In this document: in pieces, positions 1 through 6,230 of the stretch
Numbering within the stretch: the first letter of the stretch is position 1
Layout of the letters: each line of letters opens with the position of its first letter
Source: Prevotellaceae bacterium
GTDB lineage: Bacteria > Bacteroidota > Bacteroidia > Bacteroidales > UBA932
Direction of reading: 5' to 3'
Length of the DNA stretch: 6,454 nt
Assembly (NCBI GenBank): GCA_031268055.1
Contig: JAIRXY010000098.1
Coordinates: 1-6,454 of the forward strand
Made by a program: the position numbers and the translations under genes
The notes under the pieces: model-generated
Databases searched by the model: none
Told to the model about the DNA's origin: nothing
Seen by the model: only the letters and a program-made list of their open reading frames with translations

Positions 1-10
1 CATTACATAC

Positions 11-880
11 ATGAAGAAAGCATATATTTTTCCCGGCCAAGGCGCGCAGTTTGTGGGCATGGGCAAGGATTTATACGGCGGCTCGGCGCAGGGTAAGGAG
101 TTGTTTGAGCAGGCCAACGCTATTTTGGGATTTCGCATTACCGACCTTATGTTCGAGGGCACGGACGAGGATTTGAAGCAGACCAAGGTTACGCAGCCCG
201 CCATTTTTTTGCACTCCGTTATTCTGGCAAAGTCGCTGGGCGACTTTTCGCCCGACATGGTAGCGGGGCACTCGCTGGGCGAATTTTCGGCGCTGGTGGC
301 CGCCGGCGCTATGAGCTTTGAGGACGGGCTAACGCTGGTGTCGCAGCGCGCGCAGGCCATGCAGAAGGCCTGCGAAAAGGAGCCTTCCACTATGGCCGCC
401 ATACTTGGCTTGGCCGACGAGGTGGTAGAAAAAGTGTGCGCTGAGGTCGGCGAGGTGGTGGTAGCCGCCAACTACAACTGCCCCGGACAGCTTGTTATTT
501 CCGGCTCCATAAAAGGCGTAGAGCTTGCCTGCGAAAAGCTGACTGCCGCAGGCGCTAAGCGTGCGCTAAAGCTCAACGTAGGCGGGGCGTTTCATTCGCC
601 GCTCATGGAGCCGGCCAAGGTGGAGCTGGAGGCGGCCATTGCCGCCACGCGCATCAACGCTCCCTGCTGTCCGGTTTACCAAAACGTAGACGCCAAGCCG
701 CAAACAGACCCCGAGGCAATAAAGAAAAACCTGATTGCGCAGCTCACCGCTCCGGTGCGCTGGACGCAGATAGTGCAAAATATGCTGGCCGACGGCGCAA
801 CCCACTTTGCAGAGCTAGGCCCGGGTAACGTGCTGCAAGGCTTAGTGAAAAAGGTGAGCAAAGACGCTGTGATGAATTAG
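11..880 (+). CDS. fabD: Malonyl-CoA:acyl carrier protein transacylase (FabD)
   Basis: This cytoplasmic enzyme moves the malonyl group from malonyl-CoA to acyl carrier protein, supplying the extender unit for type II fatty-acid synthesis. The 289-residue product is close to the usual family length (about 290-310) and looks complete. The N-terminal PGQGAQ motif (residues 8-13) supplies the oxyanion-hole glutamine (Q10). The nucleophile is S88 in GHSLGE. R113 in SQRAQAM is the residue that binds the malonyl carboxylate, H195 in GAFHS is the catalytic histidine, and Q244 is the probable equivalent of E. coli Q250. The C-terminal ELGPGNVLQGL segment (268-278) is also typical. The ATG at 11 places the PGQG motif at the normal distance from the N-terminus; only 10 nt of upstream sequence is visible, so its promoter and RBS cannot be judged. 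The last codons (ATG AAT TAG) run into the heptamer-repeat element that follows, so the stop codon lies inside a repeat unit. No other fab genes are visible in the window. Confidence 0.97.
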   Translation: MKKAYIFPGQGAQFVGMGKDLYGGSAQGKELFEQANAILGFRITDLMFEGTDEDLKQTKVTQPAIFLHSVILAKSLGDFSPDMVAGHSLGEFSALVAAGAMSFEDGLTLVSQRAQAMQKACEKEPSTMAAILGLADEVVEKVCAEVGEVVVAANYNCPGQLVISGSIKGVELACEKLTAAGAKRALKLNVGGAFHSPLMEPAKVELEAAIAATRINAPCCPVYQNVDAKPQTDPEAIKKNLIAQLTAPVRWTQIVQNMLADGATHFAELGPGNVLQGLVKKVSKDAVMN

Positions 881-905
881 GAATTAAGAATTAGGAATTA
901 AGAAT
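875..905 (+). repeat. Left arm of inverted repeat
   Basis: This 31-nt stretch is made of alternating GAATTAG and GAATTAA heptamers. Its reverse complement matches 1035-1065 at 29 of 31 positions. It overlaps the last two codons of fabD, including the TAG stop at 878-880. If transcribed, it could pair with the right arm across a 129-nt loop. Confidence 0.85.
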
Positions 906-1003
906 ACGGCAGTTCAACAATTTTGTATTCCTACAATTCGTAATTCAACAGTTTTTTTGTTTGTGTTCGTAAATCCTAATTAAGCAGGGTTTTCGTTTGC
1001 GCT

Positions 1004-1018
1004 GTATATTCGTAATTC
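1004..1018 (+). repeat. 15-nt direct repeat, copy 1
   Basis: The sequence GTATATTCGTAATTC occurs here and again at 1031-1045. Both copies are followed by heptamer units and then by TAATTAAA (1020-1027 and 1061-1068). This suggests that the right part of the element arose by a local duplication, with the second copy gaining two extra heptamers. Confidence 0.75.
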
Positions 1019-1030
1019 GTAATTAAACCC

Positions 1031-1045
1031 GTATATTCGTAATTC
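1031..1045 (+). repeat. 15-nt direct repeat, copy 2
   Basis: This is the second identical copy of GTATATTCGTAATTC. It overlaps the start of the right inverted-repeat arm and is followed by additional CTAATTC/GTAATTC units before TAATTAAA and the M16 start codon. Confidence 0.75.
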
Positions 1046-1065
1046 CTAATTCGTAATTCCTAATT
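1035..1065 (-). repeat. Right arm of inverted repeat
   Basis: This 31-nt stretch consists of alternating AATTCGT and AATTCCT heptamers and is the imperfect reverse complement of 875-905. The two differences are both G here where the perfect complement would have T (positions 1039 and 1053). It ends 4 nt before the ATG of the M16 gene, so folding of the arms would bring structure close to that start codon. Confidence 0.85.
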
Positions 1066-1069
1066 AAAA

Positions 1070-2338
1070 ATGCGTTTTTCTCCGCCGCCTACATTACTTC
1101 CTGAAGCGTTGCCTTGCGTTCCGGCAGCTGTTGATACGTTGAGCAATGGGGTTGCGCTGCACACCATTTGCACAGGTACGCAGGATGTGGTGCGCGTGTC
1201 GCTGGTATTTGAGGCGGGGGCGCGCTTTCAGCAGCATTTGCTGGAGGCGCGCGCTACGCTCTCCCTCATGGGCGAAGGTACAAGGCTATTTTCGGGGGCG
1301 CAGGTGGCAGAAAATTTTGATTTTCTGGGGGCATCCTACGAGCCGCACCTCGACAAGGATTTTGCCATGCTCACGGTGTACTCGCTCACGCGACACCTGC
1401 AAAAAGCGCTGGACACGCTGAGCGACATGACGCTGCACCCCACCTTTCCCGAATCGGAGCTGCGCACCTACTGCGCCAAGCGCAAGCAGCAGCTCTGCAT
1501 AGACAAGGAGCGGATTGCTTACGTGGCGCGGGAGCAGCTGCCAGCGCTGCTGTACGGGCGTAATCACCCTTACGGCTTCTACGCCAACCCTGAGCACTAC
1601 GATGACTTGTCGTGCGAGTGGCTTCGCGAGTTTCACCGCACGTTCTTCACGGCTGACCGCTGCTTTATTGTCGCAGCGGGAAAGGTTGGCGAGCGTGAGC
1701 GGAAAATTATAGCCGACTTTTTTGAGCAGATTCCGCAAGCGTTGTCCGTCCGGCGGGTGGAGGTGGCGCCTACTTTCGTGGAGCAGCCGACGGCAAACGT
1801 CGTGATAGAAAAAAGCGGAGCCGTGCAGAGCGCGCTGCGCGTTGGCAAGGTGTTGTTCGACAAGCAGCATCCTGATTTTGCCGCCGTGCACATGCTCTCG
1901 GTTATCCTTGGCGGATACTTCGGGTCGCGGCTCATGCGCAATATTCGCGAGGAGAAGGGGTACACTTACGGGATTTTTGCCTCGCTGGTTAGCTACAAGC
2001 ATACAGGGTATTTGAGCGTTGGCGCAGAGGTAGGCAAGGAGTTTGGCAGGGCTACGCTGGACGAAATCAGGAGGGAATTGCAACGCCTGTGCGACGAAAA
2101 AATCCCCGACGACGAATTGACAATGGTCAAAAACCACCTGTGCGGCGAAATTATGCGCTCGCTTGACGGCCCGTGGGCGCTGGCCGAAAGCGCCATCGAG
2201 GACTTGCAGTATGGGCTTGCGCAGCGATACGCAGACACCCTGTTCGATACGGTGAAGCACGCCACGGCAGCGCAGCTGCAGCAGGTGGCGCAGAAATATC
2301 TTAACCCTCAAAGCATGACAAGCATTATCGTAGGATAG
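1070..2338 (+). CDS. M16-family peptidase homologue, probably non-catalytic subunit
   Basis: The 422-residue product has the size and two-lobed layout of a single bacterial M16B (processing-peptidase-like) subunit. The N-terminal lobe shows LSNGVALHTI (24-33), then VSLVFEAGARFQ (43-54), and HPYGFYANPEH at 166-176. The C-terminal lobe has GGYFGSRLMRNIREEKGYTYG (281-301), carrying the conserved R293 and Y298/Y300 that shape the substrate site. The zinc motif HxxEH, expected about ten residues before the conserved GT (70-71), is absent: the aligned positions read RATLS (61-65). In this family such subunits usually pair with an active HxxEH partner and help bind the substrate. No partner is visible here. 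No signal peptide is evident. The ATG at 1070 directly follows the repeat element in an A-rich context with no Shine-Dalgarno sequence, which is common in Bacteroidota; the first conserved segment begins about 20 residues later, so the start is reasonable. Its stop is 6 nt from the next gene. Confidence 0.88.
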   Translation: MRFSPPPTLLPEALPCVPAAVDTLSNGVALHTICTGTQDVVRVSLVFEAGARFQQHLLEARATLSLMGEGTRLFSGAQVAENFDFLGASYEPHLDKDFAMLTVYSLTRHLQKALDTLSDMTLHPTFPESELRTYCAKRKQQLCIDKERIAYVAREQLPALLYGRNHPYGFYANPEHYDDLSCEWLREFHRTFFTADRCFIVAAGKVGERERKIIADFFEQIPQALSVRRVEVAPTFVEQPTANVVIEKSGAVQSALRVGKVLFDKQHPDFAAVHMLSVILGGYFGSRLMRNIREEKGYTYGIFASLVSYKHTGYLSVGAEVGKEFGRATLDEIRRELQRLCDEKIPDDELTMVKNHLCGEIMRSLDGPWALAESAIEDLQYGLAQRYADTLFDTVKHATAAQLQQVAQKYLNPQSMTSIIVG

Positions 2339-2344
2339 TAAGCA

Positions 2345-3907
2345 ATGCAAAAACTTTGTACCACCATAGCCGTGCTGCTGCTGGGCAGCGGTCTGCTGCT
2401 TGCGCTAAGCGATACCTCGCTTACCTTCCGAGCAGCAGGGGTGGATGTTGCTACGCAGAAGTACTACCTGCAATGGAGCATCCCTAACGTGAGCGATACG
2501 GCGGACATCAAAGGTTTTCAGATTCTTAAGTTGAAGGAGGATGGGCTGGGAAATGTCAAGATGGATACGCTGGCGGAGGTGGACAGCCATGCCCTGCGCT
2601 TTGTTGATACCTCCTCGCCCTGCTGTGAGCCGAATATATACACCATTCGCCTTATGCCCAAGGACGTATCTGTGTCTACTACCCACCGAGCGCCTTTCCG
2701 TACTATGCAGCTCAGCGAGGTCGCGCTCGACTCCTGCGCAGGCGCCATCAACCTGAGGTGGAGCAGCTACCAACAGTTAGACCCCTTCTCTACAGCGCCA
2801 ATTCCGCTTCCCTCATTCGCCGGCGAGGTGCGCTACCACATTTACGGGTACATTGGAGGCAGCGTTTTCAAGCCCGACAGCGCAGTGTGGCTGGCCACAA
2901 GCGGAGGCGAAGCTTCCTTTGCGCTACCCGCGGCAAAGGAAAAGCAGTACTACCACCTCTACGTTGCTGCCGTGTACAACAACGGCAGCGACACGAGCTA
3001 CTCCAACGTCAGCCCGGGTGTTTTTGTGCCGCTGCCCGTTCGTCCGCAGTACATCAGACTTGACTCGGTGCTGGGCGTGAAGGAGAGCGTAACGCTGCAT
3101 TTTCGGATTGATCCGGCAACGGATTACACCCGCTTTTGGGCGGAAAAATCGCCCGAAATAAACGGCGCGTACACTCTCGTTGAGGAGTTTGGCAGCAAGC
3201 AGCAGTCAAGCATTACCGATAAATCGCCGGACGGCGGCTACTACTTTTACCGCATATCGGCGGTGAACACCTGCGGGCACGTAACGCTATCCAGCCCTGC
3301 CGTTACCAACCTTGTGCCGGCTGTTCTCAGCGAGTTTTCCGGCAGCGTTAGCTGGAACAAGGTTGTGTGGTACAGCGGTGGCAGCACGCAGCGCGAGGCG
3401 CAGCGCTACGACGTATACCGAACATCGCCGCCGCAGCTTGCAGGCTTTGTTGACAGCACGTCGGCTACCTCCATCAGCCAAGATTTTTCGCAATTCCCCG
3501 ATTCTGTTCTTTGCTCAAACCAGCTGTGCTACATGGTGGAGGCTTTTGTGCTCGACGACCGGCAGCAGCCCATTACCCGCGTGCGCTCTCCTGAGGTGTG
3601 CAACGCTACCAACGCTCAGGTATCAATTCCCAATGCTATACAGCTGAGCAGCGAAGCGCCGCCAAATCCACGTACCGGAAAAAGCCGCAGCAGGTTTGAG
3701 CCGCTCTGCACGTGCATGAGGGGCTACATGCTCTACATCTACACCCCGAGCGGCAGGCCTGTTTACGCTGGAGCCAAACCTTGGAGCGGACGGGAAAAAA
3801 ATGACGGAAATTTTGTGCCCGAGGGTAGCTATATTTACCATATAAAGATTACCTTTGTAGACGGGAGCAATACGGAAAGGACAGGTACGGTTACGGTGAT
3901 TTATTGA
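2345..3907 (+). CDS. Exported Fn3-like repeat protein with type IX (type B) sorting-like C-terminus
   Basis: I do not recognise a specific named protein. Residues 1-22 form a signal peptide: a short basic start (MQK), then a hydrophobic run ending near ALS. There is no lipobox cysteine after it. Residues about 28-425 appear to be four beta-sandwich units of roughly 90-110 residues, reminiscent of fibronectin type III. Each has a W or hydrophobic strand (YLQWS, NLRWS, TLHFRI, KVVWYS), a GFQILK/YHIYGY/TRFWAE/YDVYRT strand and a late Y-rich strand (NIYTIRL, YYHLYVAAV, YYFYRISAV, LCYMVEAF). Residues 426-520 resemble the gliding-associated, type B sorting domain: VSIPNA, FEP, YMLYIYTPSGRPVYAG, WSG, then NFVPEGSYIYHIKITFVDG and TGTVTVIY at the extreme end. 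The usual PNGDGxND stretch after IPNA is missing. The inferred route is Sec export followed by type IX secretion to the cell surface or medium. It lies 6 nt after the M16 gene and 15 nt before rel, so co-transcription is likely. Its role is unknown; adhesion or envelope binding is a guess from the fold. Confidence 0.8.
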   Translation: MQKLCTTIAVLLLGSGLLLALSDTSLTFRAAGVDVATQKYYLQWSIPNVSDTADIKGFQILKLKEDGLGNVKMDTLAEVDSHALRFVDTSSPCCEPNIYTIRLMPKDVSVSTTHRAPFRTMQLSEVALDSCAGAINLRWSSYQQLDPFSTAPIPLPSFAGEVRYHIYGYIGGSVFKPDSAVWLATSGGEASFALPAAKEKQYYHLYVAAVYNNGSDTSYSNVSPGVFVPLPVRPQYIRLDSVLGVKESVTLHFRIDPATDYTRFWAEKSPEINGAYTLVEEFGSKQQSSITDKSPDGGYYFYRISAVNTCGHVTLSSPAVTNLVPAVLSEFSGSVSWNKVVWYSGGSTQREAQRYDVYRTSPPQLAGFVDSTSATSISQDFSQFPDSVLCSNQLCYMVEAFVLDDRQQPITRVRSPEVCNATNAQVSIPNAIQLSSEAPPNPRTGKSRSRFEPLCTCMRGYMLYIYTPSGRPVYAGAKPWSGREKNDGNFVPEGSYIYHIKITFVDGSNTERTGTVTVIY

Positions 3908-3922
3908 TTTCGGACTTTACAA

Positions 3923-6178
3923 ATGACAGACGAAAAAGATATAGAGCGTGAGGAAGCGTTGGCGGCCTTTTATGACATGCTGAATAGCAGCCTGCGCACT
4001 TTCACGAGCGAAGAAGTGGGCGTGGCGCACAAGGCGTTTTTGTTGGCCTACAAAGCGCACAAGGGCGCGCGCCGAAAGTCGGGCGAAGCGTATATTATGC
4101 ACCCTATTGCCGTGGCAAAAATCGTATCGCACGAGATAGGGCTTGGCTACAAGTCCATAGCGGCCGCCCTGCTGCACGACGTTGTAGAGGACACCGAGTA
4201 CACTATTGACGACATAGAGGGAATGTTCGGCGAAAAAATTGCCTTTCTGGTCGACGGACTTACCAAGTTTGATAATATTTTCGACAAAAAAGTCTCCATA
4301 CAGGCCGAGAACTTCAAGAAGATGCTGCTGGCTATGGCAGACGACATCCGCGTGGTGCTCATCAAGCTTGCCGACCGCCTGCACAACATGCGCACCTTAG
4401 GCTCAATGGCTCCCCACAAGCAGGAAAAGATAGCCGGCGAAACCCTCTACCTGTACGCTCCGCTTGCCCACCGGCTGGGTCTTTACAACATCAAAACGGA
4501 GATGGAAGACCTGACCATGAAGTTCCAGTTTCCCAGAATATACGAGGAACTGCAAAGCAAAATTTCCGCTACCGCCGAAGAGCGCGACGCCTACATCAAA
4601 GCCTTTACCGACCCCATCGTGCAGCGGCTCAACGAGCACAACATCGTTTTCGACATCAACGGGCGCGTAAAGTCGGTTTACTCCATCTGGAAAAAAATGG
4701 AAACAAAGCAGGTGTCGTTTGAGGAAATATACGACCTGTTTGCCGTGCGCATCGTCTTTAAGCCTACCGCGGATATGGACGAAAAGCAGCAGTGCTGGCG
4801 CATATACTCGCTCGTTACCGACATCTACAAGCCCAACTACGCTCGCCTGCGCGACTGGATAAGCACGCCCAAAGACAACGGCTACGAGTCGCTCCACATC
4901 ACCGTTATGGGTACCCTTGGGCGGTGGGTAGAGCTGCAAATTCGCTCGGAGCGCATGAACGAGATTGCGGAGCGCGGCTACGCTGCCCACTGGCGCTACA
5001 AAAGCCAGCACGAAAGCCAGCAAAGCGACACAAGCCCCTTTGACGCGGCGCTCGACAAGTGGCTGGTGCGCATCCGCGAAATGCTGGCCAACAGCGAGGA
5101 AAATGCAACGGAGTTCCTCGACCAGCTAAAGCTCAACCTCTTTTCCTCCGAAATTGTAGTTTACACCCCAAAAGGAAAAGTGATAAAGCTGCCCAAAAAA
5201 TCTACCGCCATTGATTTTGCCTACGAAATTCACACCGCCATTGGCAACAAGGCCATTGGCGCTAAGGTAAACCACAAGCTGGTGCCGCTTAGCTACGTGC
5301 TCAGCAACGGCGATCAGGTGGAAATGCTCACCGCCGATAACCAAAAACCCCAAACCGACTGGCTTACCTTTGCCACCACGTCGCGCGCGCGAAACCAGAT
5401 AAAGATTGCGCTAAAGGCCGAAGTAAAGGAGCACTTTCAAAAGGGAAAGCAGGCGGTGGAGGAAATCATCAGGAGCTTTGGGGTGCAGCCCAACGCCATG
5501 CTCTACAAGCGAATAACCGATGCCTACCACGTCACCAACAAGCAGGAGCTGTTTAGCCAAGTGGGGGCTGGCATACTAAAGCTGGTGGAGGTAGAGAAGG
5601 TGCTGCGAAAGCAGCGGCGGAGCAAGTTCCTGCGCTACATGGAGTTGCAGCTGCTCGGCACGGGAAAGCGCAGAAAATCTCCCGATGGACACAAGCCAGC
5701 GGAGGAAGAACCTCAGCCCATCAACAAGCGCGCTTTCCTGCTCAAGGAGGGCACCGACCCATCAAAGCTGGACTACCGCATAGCGTCCTGCTGCAACCCG
5801 ATACCCGGCGACAGCGTGGTGGGATTTATTGAGGCCGAAAGCAAGGTGCTGATACACAAAAAAACATGCTCTACTGCCATCCGCGAGGCCTCGCAGCACG
5901 GCGACAAGATAGTTAACGTCAAGTGGACGGAGCACAAGGTGCTGCACTTTTTGGCGCGCGTTACCATCAGCGGAATAGACCGCGTGGGGTTGCTGCTGGA
6001 TTTGGTCAAAATTATTTCGAGCGAAATGAACGTAAACATTCGCCACCTCAACGCCGAAAGCCACGATGGACTGTTTGAAGACGAATTTGACGTCTACGTG
6101 CACAGCACTACTGACCTTAACAACCTCATCAGCAGGCTGCAAAAAATAGATGGCGTAAAGGAGGTGAAGCGCATTTAG
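3923..6178 (+). CDS. rel: Bifunctional (p)ppGpp synthetase/hydrolase, long Rel/SpoT family
   Basis: This enzyme makes (p)ppGpp from ATP and GDP/GTP on starved ribosomes and also degrades it, setting the stringent response. All 751 residues are present, a normal length. The hydrolase HD domain has R51-K52, H60 (YIMHP), H85-D86 and E89-D90 (HDVVEDT), and D151/N155 (KLADRLHNMRTL), so hydrolysis should be active. The synthetase domain has GRVKSVYSIWKKM (247-259), D271 (IYDLFAVRIVF), NGYESLH (319-325) and E337 (VELQIRS). Its charge-determining loop reads RLRD (308-311), the RxKD-type state of bifunctional enzymes with K replaced by R, not the EXDD of synthetase-only RelA. A TGS domain follows (about 407-468), then a helical region, a charged linker (580-602), a Cys-containing RIS/zinc-finger segment (C623-C624, H645, C649) and a C-terminal ACT domain (about 674-751). 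The ATG at 3923 gives a natural N-terminus; no strong Shine-Dalgarno is seen. Being the only such gene visible, it may be the sole long Rel, but the rest of the genome is unseen. Confidence 0.97.
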   Translation: MTDEKDIEREEALAAFYDMLNSSLRTFTSEEVGVAHKAFLLAYKAHKGARRKSGEAYIMHPIAVAKIVSHEIGLGYKSIAAALLHDVVEDTEYTIDDIEGMFGEKIAFLVDGLTKFDNIFDKKVSIQAENFKKMLLAMADDIRVVLIKLADRLHNMRTLGSMAPHKQEKIAGETLYLYAPLAHRLGLYNIKTEMEDLTMKFQFPRIYEELQSKISATAEERDAYIKAFTDPIVQRLNEHNIVFDINGRVKSVYSIWKKMETKQVSFEEIYDLFAVRIVFKPTADMDEKQQCWRIYSLVTDIYKPNYARLRDWISTPKDNGYESLHITVMGTLGRWVELQIRSERMNEIAERGYAAHWRYKSQHESQQSDTSPFDAALDKWLVRIREMLANSEENATEFLDQLKLNLFSSEIVVYTPKGKVIKLPKKSTAIDFAYEIHTAIGNKAIGAKVNHKLVPLSYVLSNGDQVEMLTADNQKPQTDWLTFATTSRARNQIKIALKAEVKEHFQKGKQAVEEIIRSFGVQPNAMLYKRITDAYHVTNKQELFSQVGAGILKLVEVEKVLRKQRRSKFLRYMELQLLGTGKRRKSPDGHKPAEEEPQPINKRAFLLKEGTDPSKLDYRIASCCNPIPGDSVVGFIEAESKVLIHKKTCSTAIREASQHGDKIVNVKWTEHKVLHFLARVTISGIDRVGLLLDLVKIISSEMNVNIRHLNAESHDGLFEDEFDVYVHSTTDLNNLISRLQKIDGVKEVKRI

Positions 6179-6230
6179 TCCCTAAATTTTTTATACATCT
6201 TAACTCCATAATCTTGTTGTGCAAACAAAA
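6179..6230. other. Short A+T-rich gap between rel and patatin gene
   Basis: This 52-nt spacer contains a T-run near 6187-6192 but no hairpin in front of it, so it does not qualify as a factor-independent terminator. TAATCTTG at 6209-6216 differs by one base from the Bacteroidota -7 consensus TAnnTTTG, but no clear TTTG lies at the expected upstream distance. The A-rich CAAACAAAA just before the ATG is a typical initiation context for this phylum. The patatin gene could be read through from rel or have its own weak promoter. Confidence 0.4.

Larger units (their letters stand above)
875..1069. repeat. Heptamer-repeat intergenic element with inverted ends
   Basis: The whole gap between fabD and the M16 gene is A+T-rich and built from variants of a 7-nt unit: GAATTAG/GAATTAA on the left, and AATTCGT/AATTCCT on the right. 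More isolated copies of the same words occur in the middle (for example around 934-946, 966-982 and 1010-1026). The left and right ends are reverse complements of each other. No open reading frame, tRNA or known riboswitch is apparent inside. Short tandem heptamer repeats of this general kind are known from intergenic regions of several bacterial groups; assignment to a named family is not possible from this single copy. It could be a small non-autonomous mobile element, a slippage-expanded spacer, or a structured 3' or 5' untranslated region. Confidence 0.8.

Noticed and set aside
951..1000. Possible Bacteroidota promoter (TTTG ... TAnnTTTG) upstream of the M16 gene
   Set aside because: TTTG words occur in the T-rich stretch at 951-964 and 996-999, but no TAnnTTTG box lies at the expected spacing, so the match is no better than chance in such A+T-rich DNA.
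875..1065. CRISPR array
   Set aside because: The repeat unit is only 7 nt, tandem, with no unique spacers of constant length, and no cas gene is present.
875..1065. Insertion sequence remnant
   Set aside because: The ends are inverted, but there is no transposase fragment and no clear target-site duplication; kept only as a repeat element of unknown origin.
1286..2350. 354-codon open frame on the - strand opposite the M16 gene
   Set aside because: It lies almost entirely antisense to a well-supported M16-family gene, its product is rich in R, H, V and L with no recognisable motif, and its length follows from the codon pattern of the sense gene.
3917..4384. 155-codon open frame on the - strand opposite the start of rel
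   Set aside because: It is antisense to the HD domain of rel, where the sense protein has all family residues; no independent support.
4403..5023. 206-codon open frame on the - strand within rel
   Set aside because: It is antisense to the conserved synthetase domain of rel and shows no motif; it is a shadow frame.
6179..6200. Factor-independent terminator after rel
   Set aside because: There is a T-run but no G+C-rich stem before it.
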